Shown: one piece after another, positions 11,004 through 23,751 of the stretch | Layout: each line of letters opens with the position of its first letter | Numbering within the stretch: position 1 is the stretch's first letter | Source: Gossypium raimondii | Taxonomy: Eukaryota > Streptophyta > Magnoliopsida > Malvales > Malvaceae | Assembly (NCBI RefSeq): GCF_025698545.1 | Contig: NC_068567.1 | Coordinates: forward strand, 372,001-436,000 | Reading direction: 5' to 3' | Length of the DNA stretch: 64,000 bases | Notes under the pieces: model-generated | Told to the model about the DNA's origin: nothing | The model's database searches: none | Seen by the model: the letters and a program-made list of their open reading frames with translations, nothing else | Program-made: the position numbers and the translations under genes

Positions 11004-12424
11004 TACAAAAAATAAACAAAACCCAGAATCCTAAATAAAAAAGAACACTAAAACACCTTAAAATCTGCGAAGAACTTAATAATGTTTGGTTTTTGTGGGG
11101 GGTTTCGTTTTTTGCTACTGTATGGAAAATACAAAGCGACAGTGCTATAAAAGAGGGAACGGTAATGAACTATGAGACTGAAGAAGAAAAAGGGGAGATT
11201 TTGAGTTTTTTCTTTTATTGACAGAAATGTCCTCGATGTTTGGAGAAAATTGCGATGGGTTAAGTGGAGTTGTGAGGTAAAAAAAGCGGGGATTTTGGTT
11301 TTTGGTGGGTGCCCTTTATGGGGAATGGGAAATTTAAAGCGTGTGTGGGGGCAATATGGGGGGACACAGTGCTTTCAACGGCAATAAATCTTAACGGACT
11401 TTAAAAGGACAAGAACCTTATTTTTTGAGTGTTGGACGGTTGAGATTTTCTTTTTCTTTATTTTATTTTTAAAAATTGTCGTTAATTTCTTAAATTTTAG
11501 AGATAAAGTAAACTTGACAATTTTTTCATTTTGGTCCTTGATTGTTTTGTCTGCATTGGTCTTGAAACTCGACAGGTTTTTTCAATTTAGTCCCAAAACT
11601 TGAATTATATTAAGGTATAATAACGTGGCAATCTAAGATTGTGCCGCATCATCACTACACCTTAACAAAAATGTAAGTTTAGGGATCAAATTGAGAAAAT
11701 TTACCAAGTTTCGAGGCTAATATGGACCAAAAAAAATTTAAGGATCAAATTGAAAATTCTTTTCAAGTTCAAGGATTGAATATTGCTTTATCCCAATATA
11801 GTAAAAGACTCAAGTAAATTCAATTAAAATATTTTTTAAAATTTAGGATAAAACAATATTAAAATGGTTGAAATTATAAACCATAATTCCATACATTTAA
11901 TACTATTAACAAAATGGTTTATAATTTCTTAATCCAATTTTTTTTGGTAAGAAAAAAATTATTAAACTAAAATGAACAAAAGTCCCAGAAACTTTATCTC
12001 ATCCAAAAGTATCAAATAACTCCCTAAGGACGTTTTCAATTATTTACATACCCTCTTTCTCGCCAGAAGACGGTTTAATAATAAAATCAGCGACTTGATT
12101 ATTTTCTCTAAGCACGTGTTTTATCACCCAATAATTCTTACTCTGTAATAACTATTTAATTCATAGAAGTAAAGCTGAATTTGAAACTCTATTTTTAATT
12201 TAAACTAATTAGTTTAGAAAAAATGATAGTTTAAAGAGGACAAGAAACGCTCCTTAATGTATAATTAAAGGAAGAAATTATGGTAATTTAATAACTGGTT
12301 GGTCAACTTAAAGTTTCAAACACAATCAATGCTTTATGTTTATTTTCTTTTAGCTTTAGGAAAAGTAAAAAAAAAATTCAAAATTGTATGAAATAAAGAA
12401 TAAAAATTATTCATCGTATTTGTT

Positions 12425-12550
12425 TTTTAGTCCCTCCCCAATCTATAAATAGAAAGATAATGTCTTTCAGTACACTTAAATTCACGTTATTCTGCACTGA
12501 CAATCATACAGATATCAATCGAGTAAAACTCAATCAGCTAAAATGATTGA
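12425..12550 (-). mobile_element. SINE family S1, fragment
   Basis: On the minus strand it shows the A-box-like head (GAGTTTTACTCGATTGATAT) and the later block ATCTATAAATTGGGGAGGG-like sequence found in better copies at 24324 and 28937. It is truncated and diverged. Confidence 0.5.
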
Positions 12551-14174
12551 TAATTTGATATTTGATGTTAATCTTCTTTTTTATTCAAATTTATTGTGTT
12601 GAAATCAAAGAAGCTTTTTACTTTTAACTGTTGCATGCGTTGTGTTTTTTTTTTTTTTTTTTACCAGCGTAAATTTAATTATTACTCGACCGTTACAATA
12701 TATATTATTAAAGTGGAGTGTATGAAGATAGGGTAAAAAGTAAAAAATAATCGGTCCATCCAAATTGGACTCAACTTATGTGGTACCTTAAACTAAACAT
12801 TAAAACGAATTCATAAGCTTGGGCTTGGCGAGTTGTGCTCATGTTCTATGAATGCGTCATCTCTTGAGGTAGCTAACAACATTTGAGCTCTCTATAGAGT
12901 TGCAGATAAAACCTCAATCGGGAACAATATCAACTCATTAAGGGGTCTGTTGATTTTAGAAGGCCAACTCTTCGAAGGCTTCTTAGTAAGGAGTTGGGCT
13001 CCCTTTAACAAAAAAGAGCTAGACCAAGTGATACTAAAGTTTTTAAAACTGGACCAAAGGTAGAATCAGTTAGACCACCAGTTTTTAATTCTATTAGTTC
13101 GATCGTTCAATTTAGTTTTAATTAAATAGATTATCAAATATTCATAGAAATTAAAAACTATATTTAAAATATAGAGACGACCGATTCAACCGGTACCAAG
13201 TGTTTCACTCAAAATCCAATTAAAAGCTTTGTTCAGACTGATATGCTAGTCAATTATTGATCCAACCGGCCAATCCAGTCTGATTCCAACAACCTTAAGT
13301 GGTACCATGCTCAGCTCAATATGACCTATAAGTTATGGGTTGGGAGACTCAAACCCTCTCATAGGGAAATGCTCACATTTCATTTGCTAGATGAGTGTGC
13401 ACCTTGCGTGTCCCTTATCGACAAGGCGTTTGCTTTTTGTTGAGGGGAGACCGACTCCATTTGGAGAAGTCTACAAAATGTTGGCCATTCGGAGTCAACG
13501 AACCTCTCAATAAATCGATGTTGTCTTTTGTTTGAATTTTGTCTCTCGGACTCTATAGAAAGCTTGAGTGCCAATAATGTCATAGATTCCTATTGTTGCC
13601 ATTTAAGGGATATAGGTTCAAACCCTATCAAGTGCAAATGCTCACGTTTCCGTAGTAGGTGGTTGGGCGCCACATGCGGTCCAATCTAACGGGACACTCC
13701 TACTTTGTTAAACCCTCCACCTCCTCAAGCACTCAAATTTTCCGTAAAATCAAGAGACAAAACCCTAATCTAAAACAATATCATTCTATCGAGACATCCA
13801 TCAACTTCAAACCGACAACACATTAACCAACTCTCCAAAAAAAAAAAAAAAACAGCCTCCTCTCAGAATTGAGTATAAATAACAATTCGAGTAATGTAAC
13901 TATCATAATATAAAATCATAATCATTGGACCAAAATGGCTTTTTCTCATATCAGCATCGGTCGGTCCACAAGCTTCAATGGGTGAAGAAGATGCCCAAAA
14001 CCCACAACTTCACATAAACTATAATATCTACGTTTTAAAGTATTCTTATTTAAATTTAATTAATATTAATTAATTATAAAGATTATTAATTATTAATTAA
14101 TTATTTTTAAATAAAATTATTAATATTTATTTATAAATCTTCGACTATTGTTTTGTTTATCCAATGATGATATC

Positions 14175-14287
14175 GTACTATTATTTATGTGTATGAAACT
14201 TATACACTAACGACCCATCAAATATTTTTTAGTACTATTATTTATGTGTATGAAACTTATACACTAACGACCCATCAAATATTTTTT
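14175..14287. repeat. 57-bp tandem duplication
   Basis: The unit starting GTACTATTATTTATGTGTAT and ending in AATATTTTTT occurs twice back to back with an offset of 57 bp and no difference seen. It lies in AT-rich intergenic DNA. Confidence 0.85.
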
Positions 14288-14925
14288 CATATGATTAGAC
14301 TTCTCAAGAGCTTTCATAAAAGGTAAAAAGAAATAATGCAATTATTGTCTCCGTAAATACTGTTTTCGTCAAAATTTGATATTAATACATTCATAAAATT
14401 AGGGTGAGTAAAACTCTATGTAATTGAATAAATTTAATTTATTAGAATTTCAAGTAAATAAATTTAGTTGTCCGATTTCTTGAATCAACTCAAATAAGTA
14501 ATTTGATTTTTCAAATTTGAATTGATCTGAATTGTTAATATTATTAAAAATTTAAATTAATTTTTAATTGATCTTATGAAGGGGTGTCGTGGGTTATTCT
14601 CGAGACATCATTTGTCATTTTTGTATTAATTCTATCTTTTTAAAATCTAATCAATCTATTAGTATTCTTTTTTCCGACGTATAATGTTAGGGGTGGTAAG
14701 TACCTTAGGGATATTGTCCCACAAGATCAATAGGGCATGGAGTCAGCTCATAATTTAAACTTCCATCCATTTACATATCCAGTCTGCCATTTTACAATCA
14801 AAGCTAACATTAGCTTGGTGGAATGACTTGATAGATTCGATCTTAAAAGGTTAAAAACCAAATTAAATTTAGATCATAATTTAAGGACGTTCAGTGCAAT
14901 TAACCCCTTAATATTATGAAACCTG

Positions 14926-14932
14926 TATAAAG
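14926..14932 (+). promoter_or_regulatory. TATA box of the gene at 15039
   Basis: TATAAAG lies 107 bp before the start codon, in a context (CTGTATAAAGCC) that stands out from the surrounding AT-rich DNA. With a usual spacing of about 30 bp, transcription would start near 14960. The leader would then include a C9-A13 tract at 14982-15003. Confidence 0.55.
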
Positions 14933-15038
14933 CCTGAAGCTTTCATCAATCGTCATCTAGCTCCTCATATCGTCATTGAACCCCCCCCCAAAAAAAAAAA
15001 AAACACCACCACCGTCCAAAAAGTCCGATTAAAACATA

Positions 15039-15551
15039 ATGTTCATCAACACGAGCACTGATCTTCCCCTTCCCCAAAACAAGACCACCCTCGAAATCAA
15101 GCATGAAGACGATAGCAAGTTCTTTGCCAAGCTTTTATCTAAACAAAACTCAATGGGAAGAAACCCTTCTTTCAGGGTCTACTATGGCGGAGCCTCCGGT
15201 TCCGTCCCTTTCACGTGGGAATCTCGGCCTGGTACACCAAAACATGCATTCGCCCGTACATCTTTAGTTCCTCCACTAACTCCTCCACCGTCGTACTACA
15301 CCAAGTCTAATACAAAACCCGTAAAAAAAAACTCGAGATCTGGTCTTTTGCACGCTTTGTTTTGGAAAATGGTATTGAGGTTGAAGAAAGCTTATGTTGT
15401 GCCTTCATCGTCGTCGACCACAAGTTCCGGGAAGTATCAGAGGAGACGGTTATCGACCCCGAGTTCCTCATTCGATTCAAGGATGGATGATGAAGGGATT
15501 GCTGCCGTTGGATCAGGAACTTCGACTCGGTGTTTCTCCGTACATTGGTAG
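15039..15551 (+). CDS. Small plant-specific protein, VPFTWESRPGTPK motif (DUF688-like)
   Basis: A single exon of 170 codons. The most telling segment is SVPFTWESRPGTPK (55-68), followed by a proline-rich patch (PPLTPPPS). This is the signature of a group of small plant proteins of unknown function related to DUF688, in which the motif is repeated in many land-plant genomes. The rest is basic and Ser-rich, with RLKKAY and QRRR clusters and a C-terminal CFSVHW. No signal peptide or membrane segment is visible. The start is the first ATG after a TATA box, and a poly(A) signal follows the stop by about 120 bp, so the gene looks complete and intronless. It could be an ASG8-type protein, but I am not sure. 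No function is claimed. Confidence 0.75.
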   Translation: MFINTSTDLPLPQNKTTLEIKHEDDSKFFAKLLSKQNSMGRNPSFRVYYGGASGSVPFTWESRPGTPKHAFARTSLVPPLTPPPSYYTKSNTKPVKKNSRSGLLHALFWKMVLRLKKAYVVPSSSSTTSSGKYQRRRLSTPSSSFDSRMDDEGIAAVGSGTSTRCFSVHW

Positions 15552-15667
15552 GGGGAGGAGTACCATCGGTAAATGTAGTGGATGCTATTGCTGCTAATTA
15601 CAATATACGCCAAGGTCAAATTGTGATTTTCATCCCTCTATTATGATCTTGTTTGAGATTTAATCTC

Positions 15668-15673
15668 AATAAA
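15668..15673 (+). terminator. Polyadenylation signal AATAAA
   Basis: AATAAA lies 117 bp after the stop codon of the 170-codon gene, inside CTCAATAAAATATTTC, followed by T-rich sequence. This is usual spacing for a plant 3' UTR. Confidence 0.5.
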
Positions 15674-16194
15674 ATATTTCATCTTTCTATTTTTTATGAT
15701 GTTATTAAGTAATACAAATAGCTAAGAAACACCATTTTCAACTAGATTTTTTTTTCCAAAAAGAGTGCTTTCTTTTAGAAATTTAACACCTATAATTGTA
15801 ATAATTTTTTTTCTAATTAGTCGATATAAAAACGACAAAGATAGAAAGACGTTAGAAAATACCAACCTCTTTCAAAGACAAAAACATTACAAAAACTCCT
15901 AGAGTAATATTTCGCTTTGAAATATACTCAACTTGAGACGATCAACATCAACTCAAACCAAAACTAATATGCAGCCCACAATAATCACCTCCCGACTTTC
16001 AAAAAACAAAGGACTCCTTATACCTGCTATTGCCAGAGCATCAGCCATACTATTTCATTGCCATTAAACAACTACAAAATAAACTCAACACAGCTAGATT
16101 ACATACTAACGGGGCTTTCACATGCTAACCATACCACTAATCAACGCCGATGCAATCAGTACAGATAACAGAGCACAAGCCACTTCTTATGTCT

Positions 16195-16700
16195 CTCAAT
16201 GGCATAATGTCAAATTTAGCCTTTAATGTTTATGTCTTTTGTCAATTTGGTCATAATTCTTCTTCTGTTCTTCTTTTCTTTAAGCAAATTTAGTCTTCAA
16301 CCTTTTAGAAATAGTGAAATTTAATCACCAATCTTTTAAAAAAGAGTCAAATTAACTTTTTTATCTAAAATATTGACTAAAATGTTAAGTTATTAAATTT
16401 TATGCTATTTTTATGCAATTTTTATATTTTGTTTCAATTTTTATTTTATTTTTTCATAAATTTTAAATTATTTATTGACATAACATATAAGACAAATAGA
16501 GCCATAATAACTTGAAGTGTATGTCGACTCTTACACGCAAGTTACCACGCCAATATCACTAAAAAGTTAAAGTTTTAATCGAATTTCCATTAAAAGAACA
16601 ATTTGACTCTTTTAAAAGGTAAGAACCAAATTTAGTTAAAAAGAAGAAGATCAAATTAATAAAAATATAAACGTTAAGCGTTAAATTTATTATCATGCCA
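16195..16700. repeat. Foldback element, family E
   Basis: The left arm GGCATAATGTCAAATTTAGC...TTAATGTTTATG and right arm ATAAACGTTAAGCGTTAAAT...TATCATGCC are inverted copies. Inner blocks (CAATTTGGTC, AGTCAAATTAAC, and GACTCTTTTAAAAGG inverted) also pair. Related sequence lies inside the larger foldbacks at 18150 and 36549 and in the aminotransferase intron at about 52225-52770. Confidence 0.6.
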
Positions 16701-18149
16701 ATTTATATGCATAATCTAATTACTTCGTACGTTGTTATCCGTAACCTACTCAATTTATCAGTAGTTCAATGTAGCGGGAGCCATGATTTTCTAAAATTAT
16801 TAGAACTTAATCAGATTCTTCAAAATTTGTGAAAATTTTAAACAGAACTTATTAAACAAATTCGAATCAAACTAAACTTAAGTAAATATTATGATACTGC
16901 AATATATAATCCCGACCCAATTCTTAAACGCTAATATTTTTAGAATCGAATCGATAATCAAATTAGTCAAGTCATTCATCAATCTTACCGATTTGATAAA
17001 AAATAAAAAAAATCATAAAAAAAGGATATTTAAAAACCTGATTTAGCCGATTCGCAATTCAACCAATTCTTTATCCTTCTTCAAACTGATATCTCGATCC
17101 GACCTGTCCATTCCGAATCAAACAACCTTAATTAATTGGGGCATATTCTTTCCTTTTCTCTCTCATATAATTTGTGACTTATTTAATGCTCCATGGGAAG
17201 ATAGATAGAAGTTCCTATCTTGGTATTTATTGGGGTTTTTTCTTTTGTTTTTCAGTTCAATGTTTTAATTTTTGGGGAGTCCTCTCAGCCACACTGCCAT
17301 TTTCTTACCAAAGTATACAAATCTTGTCCTCACTTGGAAAGGAGCACATTGGTTTATAATTTAGTTTAGAATTAAGGACATAAATTTCCCCACCTACTCC
17401 AACCTTTTCATCAATATTGCCAAGTTTATTTTGTGTAGAGTCACTATCCATTGTTTCCATTCTTTCATGCTTAAAGCATGGTTGTTAAAACCGAACAAAA
17501 TTCATTGGTTGAATCAAGAATCGGTGATTTAATTGATATTAAAAATTGGAAAAAGTTGGAATCAATTCAAACCAAGAATTTATGGTTCCATTTTGGTTTT
17601 ATTTATGGATTCTTAAAATCTTTTAGATTTTATTTTTATTTCGTAACTGTTGAACATCCGATTGATTGAACTGGTCAAACCAAGAATTTATGGTTTGAGC
17701 AGTTCAATCACCGGCCCAATTCTTAAAGCATTAATTTAAAATAATGTTACTAGTCGTCAAACCATAGGTATGAGTCAAATGATAAAAAGCTCGGCATTTA
17801 TTAAGGCCCAAAGTTCATTCTTAGTGTATATAAAAAGATAATGCTGGAAGAACTTACCCCTTTTAAAGGGATTCAACTCAGCTCGACTATAAATTAATTG
17901 GGATCCAATGTAATTTCTTAAAAATCACAACAAGATTAGAAAACCCTAACTTTTACCTTCACTAAAATACTACCATAACCTGCCAAAAAACCCCTAATTT
18001 ATGGACAGTGTTTCAAAGATAATGATAGTTTATAGACAAAAAGCTCTTACATGAACATGAAAAACAATGAATAATGTACTAAAAACAACTATCATGTGAA
18101 CATTCTTTTAACTTTCATTCGAATGTGAAAAAGGTTGGTAATAAAAACA

Positions 18150-18895
18150 AGGATAAATTACACTGTTACTCACTCAATTATTAGTATGTTTCTTTTTTGG
18201 TTACTTAACTATGAAAAATTACAAAATATTCGTCCAACTATTTGACTTTTTTTGGTCACTAGCGGTTAAATGGATAATAAAAAGATGATGTGGCAGTTTT
18301 AAAATTGGCATAATAACAAGTTTGACCCTCAACGTTTATATATTGTATCAATTTAGTTTTGATTCTAAAAAATTTAACCCTCGACATTTACACATAGTAT
18401 AATTTGATCTTCTTTTTTTGTGGTTTTAAAAGAATGAGAAGATATGAAAATTATTATCTTGGTTTTTTAGACGTTTTCATTGTTGTTTTTTTTAATCAGA
18501 TTTAGCTGATAAATTTGATTTTGTTTAGCTTGTCTTTGTGGAACTAAGGGTGTTTCCATTGTTGGTATTTTTTTTATTCAGTACTTTAGGTGAAAGGGTT
18601 ACAAAGAAAAAGTAAAATTGAAAAAAAAAAAGAGAGACTAAATTACACAATGTGTAAATGTTGAGGGTTATAATTTTTAGAATCGAAACTAAACTGGCAC
18701 AATATATGACTGTAGAGGGTTAAGGTAACTATTATGCCAATTTTAAAAGCTATCACGTCATCTTTTTATTAGTCATTTAACTACAAGTGGCCAAAAAAAC
18801 AATCGAATGATTAAGTAACTGGTTTGTAACTTTTCATAATTGAATGAACAAAAAAAATAGTTGAGTGACTACTAACGTAATTTACCGTAAAATAA
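18150..18895. repeat. Two-tier foldback element (outer and inner inverted arms)
   Basis: The outer arms are GGATAAATTACACTGTTACT...TTATTAGTATG and its inverse AGTGACTACTAACGTAATTTACC. The inner arms are TTGGCATAATAACAAGTTTG...CCCTCAACGTTTATA and its inverse TATTATGCCAATTTTAAAAG. The same nested order occurs at 36549-37135, which argues for a composite element moving as one unit. Confidence 0.65.
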
Positions 18896-19129
18896 TTAAA
18901 ATGACCAAGTACTTAGTTGTGGCAGTTTTGTAGCCTGGGCCTCTTCAGTTGTCCTCATCAGATCCATGCATGAGAATCGAGGATGGGCCATTTTTTCTCT
19001 ATGTGATATTTTATACCTAAAAAAAGAAACAGCTTTAACTGGCCATAGTTTCAAATTAAGACAAACCATATCATATGTCCCTTTTTCTTAATTAAGATGT
19101 TCAATTTGTACCTATCTTCACCCATATCA

Positions 19130-19450
19130 TCAATGTTGTCAGTAAAGAAAATTAGTTTCTGTACGTTAGATTAAAGAGTAAATTAGTTTTTTCAATTAAA
19201 ATTTTCATATATTTTTACTGTTAAAAACTAACATGTGATTGATGAAATAACCATATACCTCATGTCGACATACATGAACTGGTTTTTTACAATATAAATA
19301 GATGAAAATCTTAACAGAAGGGCTAGTTTGCTCTTTAATCTAACATACAATGACTAATTTGCTCATTTTTTTTAGTAGATCAGCAAGTAAAATGCAATCC
19401 GACTTCTATTACAAGACCTCCATGATACTTTTACCTTTGATATTGATATG
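19130..19450. repeat. MITE family B copy
   Basis: Arms GTACGTTAGATTAAAGAGTA...TTTTTACTGTTAAAAACTAA and the inverse TTTTTTACAATATAAATAGA...GTTTGCTCTTTAATCTAAC, followed by GACCTCCATGATACTTTTACC. Same family as 7520, 32690, 45215 and 63230. Confidence 0.65.
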
Positions 19451-20084
19451 CTCGTATGTGAAAAGATTGTACCCTTATTTTCATTTTGAAATAGGGCTCA
19501 AATACCAACACTTCAAATGATCTAAATATCATATACGAAAATGTGATAACTTTGACTAGGCTTATCATAACATCAAATCTTATATCAAAACCCCAACGTT
19601 CAAGGACAAAGGTTAATGATGAATTATAGCTTATTGGAGGGGTCAAAGGGTAACTTTATAAAAATTTAAGGGGTTAAATGAAAAATCTAGTATTTGGGGG
19701 CCAAGACCCCTTTTACCTCATGTTCTCCTATGATCCGATGCAATGTATATGTTGAGATTCAAATTCTTAATCTATTGAATATTGATTTTTAAAGTGTTTG
19801 TATGGATCAACTTAACGAATCTCGTTAAAACGTAAATCTTTTAGAATTTCTTCGATATTTTTAATATTATTAATTATATATATTGCTATAAAATGAAGGT
19901 TTTAGAAAGTCGAAACTTTTATCGGTAAAAGATAAAAGATGTTACATTGTAAATTTTGCTACTAATCCGAAGGAATCGACGAAGATATCATATTCATATC
20001 TGAAAACACTGCACTTCGTCATGGAAATGGCGTTTAAAAAAAAAAACGCCGTCGTGAGCCACCGCTAAAACCGAGAAAGCAGTC

Positions 20085-22080
20085 CTACTCCTGGTGGCTA
20101 TTTTCACCCCATTTCCTTATAGCTTGCATCACTGCTTGCTTCACCATTTGAGCATCAATGCATTCAACATTACCTTCATTCTGAAATTTTGTAATACATA
20201 CATACATATTTATATATATATAAGATAAATCCCCAATCAAATGTAACAGTTAAGCAATAAAAAAATGTTAATATACTATTTGATATCCGAGTTCTTTTCT
20301 TTTTTCGATTTCGTATTTCCGATGAGTATTGGATATGTGTGCTCTGGTAAAAAAAAGTATAGGTATTTAATTGGGATAAAAGAAAAGTATTAGTATCAGA
20401 TTAAACATTGAATCTAAACTCAGATACTTAAGTGGGACCAAAAGATAAGTACTAAATTAAATATTAAAGCTAAATTCATGTATCAAATAATATATTAACC
20501 CTAGAAAAACATAACTAATGTGTGGTTGAAACTCATGCTGTACAATTTTCATGTGAGATTTCTTCTGTCTTCATCTAAATCTTCTTTTGAAAGTACCTAG
20601 GAGATCCTTACATTGTAGGAATGTATCAAATTTGTCCCTCTATCATTAAATAGACCAAATTTAATAGAGTTAACTTTGACTATTTAAAAGATATCATTTA
20701 TTGTTTAACCGAGTTAATATTTTTTTAAATTTCTTTTATGGTTTTGTAAATGAAATCTTTTGTTTGGAATCGAATTGCAATTGAAAAATATATAATTTTT
20801 AAGATATTATTGCAACTATTAACTTGTTACAGTTTGGCTTATTTGAATTTTTTATAGTACAAGAATTAAATTGATTCATTTAGTGATAGAGGGACTGATT
20901 TGATACAATTCCTATAATACGAGATCTCCTAAGTACTTTACCCTATATATTGCTCAAAAATAAGTTAATATTACTAAAACTAATTACAACAGTATACTCC
21001 ATAACTCAGAATATAACAAATTCATAAACAAGCAAATAATCCATAATCGGTTAAAGTGCTTAGGAGGTCCCTGTGTTCTAGGGACTAGATTAAATTAGTT
21101 ATTCTATTATTAAATGGATCAATCTAATTTATGTAGTATGAAAATAGTTAAATAAGTCCAAATTGCGACCATAGCTAACATTTACCATATAAAAATATCT
21201 TGAAAATTATTTTCTCAATTATAGTTCAATTCTAAATAAAAGATTTCATTTACGAACCATAAAAACTTTAAAATGATATTTTTAAAACAGTAAATGTTAA
21301 CTCTATTCTAATTCAGCCTTATTTGATTCTAATAGAGTGACTAATTTGATCAAATCCCTGTAATAAAGGGTCCTCCCAAGTGTATTCACCCAAATAAAGA
21401 AATTCGAAATCTTGGGTCTTTTAAATTGTATTTCACTTTGGGGTTTATGAGAAATCACCAGAAATATAAAGTAGGGTTCACATACACATTCACACATATA
21501 CATATATACATGTATATGTATAGACTTACTTCTCCTCCAATGGCTTCTAGTTTGAAACTTTCTTCACAGGAAACCCTAGCTTCAAGCACGTCAAGGCCAA
21601 GCTCTTCAAAGGTTTCCAATATGGAAACAAGCAAACCAGGGCAATTCTTCTCTAAAAACACATTTATAAGGAAACCCTTCTCTAGGGTTTCCACTGTAAC
21701 CTAGTTAAATAAAAAGAAAATCCATTAAAATACTGTTTATACACACACACACACATATATGTGTGTATATATATATATATTTACCATAGGAAGAGGATTC
21801 TGGGATGAAGTTGAAGCATGTGAAGAAGTTGCAGTTTCTTGGCTCATTTTATCAACTTTATCTTTCAACTCCTCTATGTATCTCGAAGCATCTACAATAA
21901 TTGAGGTCTTGTTCACCTGCAAAACATGCAATCAACAAGATTTAGAGTGTTTTTAAGGCAATATATATATGATATGCATGTATTTACTGCAGTGGAGTTG
22001 GTGAGAGATCGAAGCTGTTGAAGCTGTTCATGAACTGATGATGATGATGATGCTTTTTTCCGACCACCTTTGGGAGACAT
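20085..22080 (-). CDS. HLH/ACT-like small regulator without a basic region (At3g56220/At2g40435-like)
   Basis: Four exons on the minus strand, 22080-21988, 21916-21785, 21700-21530 and 20180-20085, all GT-AG and phase 0, give 163 residues. Residues 1-31 (MSPKGGRKKA, Ser run, HEQLQQLRSLTNSTA) and exon 2 (VNKTSIIVDASRYIEELKDK) form the helix-loop-helix of bHLH factors. However, the N-terminus lacks the H-E-R DNA-contact pattern of a basic region. Exons 3-4 form an ACT-like C-terminal domain (LINVFLEKNCPGLLVSILE...LDVLEARVSC), as in many plant bHLH proteins. Such proteins usually act by dimerising with bHLH partners in the nucleus. The start lies in a good context, and a TATA-like TTTAAATA sits about 75-85 bp upstream on this strand. 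Intron 3 (1,349 bp) hosts two related foldback elements. A partner and pathway cannot be told from sequence. Confidence 0.88.
20588..20940. repeat. Foldback element, family F, copy 1 (in intron 3 of the HLH gene)
   Basis: GTACCTAGGAGATCCTTACA...TCCCTCTATCATTAAATAGA on the left is mirrored by GTGATAGAGGGACTGATTTG...ATACGAGATCTCCTAAGTAC on the right, about 353 bp overall. No coding content. Confidence 0.75.
21052..21395. repeat. Foldback element, family F, copy 2 (same intron)
   Basis: GTGCTTAGGAGGTCCCTGTG...TTATTCTATTATTAAATGGA on the left pairs with TCTAATAGAGTGACTAATTT...GGTCCTCCCAAGTG on the right. It is the same family as copy 1, 110 bp away. A further remnant lies at about 28190-28385. 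Confidence 0.7.
21739..21782. repeat. Microsatellite (CA)n/(TA)n at an intron edge
   Basis: CACACACACACACA followed by TATATGTGTGTATATATATA lies immediately after the donor site of exon 2 of the HLH gene (minus strand; donor at 21784-21781). It could form a hairpin next to the splice site. Confidence 0.7.
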
Positions 22081-23740
22081 GGATTTTGAGCTTCTAATTC
22101 CTTAAAATATTGTCTGATTTTTTTGGGGGTGGGATTAATTTTTTTGAAGGGGAGTATTTAAAGAAGCAGCTTTCTTTTTCATTTCATCTTTTTCTATAAT
22201 ACCACCTACATATATTATTGTCGTTTGTTTCCTGCATGAGAGGGCCTCTTTTCTTCCCCACTTGAAATTATTATTCATTTATGGTTGGGATAAATCAAGT
22301 ACTTAAACTCAATAATTTTTTCGATTTTTAAAATTTTTCTTCTCTACATTAGTTTCGAAATTTGACAGCTTTCTTCAATTTGATCCTTAAATTTGAATTT
22401 CATTAAAGTTTGATGATATCATCACCTAAAATTAAAAATAAATACTTTTTCTTTAATTTTTAGATTTTTATATGTTTTAAAAATTTAGATCATGTGATAC
22501 TCTGAGAGAGTATGTGTCACATAATTGTACCTTAAAGGAATCCAAATCCAGGGCTAAATTGAGAAAAAATTATCAAGTTTCTAAATTAATGTGGAACAAA
22601 AAGGTCAGGGACTAAGTTGAGAAAAATTATCAAATTCAATGATTAAATGTTATTTTATCCCTCATTTATACTAAATTTCTGAAATTGGCATAATTAATTT
22701 ACATTTTTTTAAATAAAGGAAACGAATAAAGGTTGTTTTGAGATTAAATGTCAACTGGAAACTTGAATACAAATATTTTGCTACTCCATTAGTGACTAAC
22801 TTACAACAATTTTGATCCTTCGAATTTTTATAATAAAAACATAAAAAATTTATATTCTAGAAGACACATAAATGGATAAAACAACAAAATTACATTAAAT
22901 TAATTGTTCATTAGGAACAGCATCAAAGATGCTTGACTTTCATGTTAAACCCAGTTTAGCCAAATGATCCATAGTAATTGTATTGTCTTCTCTAAGTATA
23001 TACCTAATCTACCATATAATTACTGAATTTCTTTGCTTGCAATCATATTTATGTGGAATTAATGCTTATAAAATAGAAATTAAGGTTAATTGTCAATTCA
23101 ATTGACTATGAATATAAACACTCTAATTGAGTAAGCAAGATGTGTGTCATTATATAAAATAAGACACGTAGTTGAATTGGTCAAATTATTTATATTAGTT
23201 TAATCAAAAATTCATAAATCAGTTCAATCAATTTACTTATCGATTTTTTCGTTTTAATCTTTAATTTTTATCGCTTCACGATAATATTCGACCAATTAAA
23301 CAATCAATTTTATATCACTATATATTGAATGATGAATTTGCATCACAAATCCATATATTAACAAAAAAATATAAAGAAATTTCCAAGAAAAGGACCTTTA
23401 AACCATAAATATTATAATTCTATATATATATATATATGCACAACACAAGCTTGTATGACGTACCATTATTATTTTAATTAATCTCTAGAAGGTGTTGCAA
23501 TCAATTTAATTTGTATTGATATTGGTGCTTTAAATTTGGGGGGTTTCAATTAGAAGTTTCCTTAACTTAGGGTTTTTGGAAATCTAAGTCATCCACTTTG
23601 AGTCCATTTAATTAATCCTATTAACTATATAAAAAAAATTCATTACCAATATCTATAATTTTTACTAGTATGTTTTAAAAAAAAAAAATCTTTTTATAGT
23701 CTAAATTCATTTATGAATGGTCTCGACCGAAACCCAAAAT
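22081..23740. other. Intergenic region upstream of the HLH gene
   Basis: The first 150 bp are the probable promoter and leader. A family C foldback lies at about 22290-22665, with inverted blocks GATCCTTAAATTTGAATTTC and GGAATCCAAATCC. The rest is AT-rich with no gene seen. Confidence 0.5.
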
Positions 23741-23751
23741 TGTATTTCATG

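Larger units (their letters stand above)
11004..14920. other. Intergenic region rich in repeat remnants
   Basis: The first 300 bp are GC-richer and are probably the leader and promoter of the WEB gene. After that come a family C foldback copy (about 11490-11810), a minus-strand SINE (12425-12550) and a T15-type run (12646-12661). Next are a diverged repeat using 'GACCA...CCGGT' words (13020-13290), a tRNA-like head around 13600-13640 (GGTTCAAACCC) and an AT-rich palindromic stretch (14040-14130). No protein-coding gene could be supported. A short open frame at 13380-13583 has no family features. Confidence 0.5.
15674..20084. other. Intergenic, dominated by foldback repeats
   Basis: No gene is supported. 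It contains foldback family E (16195-16700), a diverged repeat with the words CAAACCAAGAATTTATGGTT at about 17569 and 17684, and a two-tier foldback (18150-18895). A family B MITE (19130-19450) follows. Open frames at 17174-17359 and 17478-17669 are low-complexity and not conserved-looking. Confidence 0.5.
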
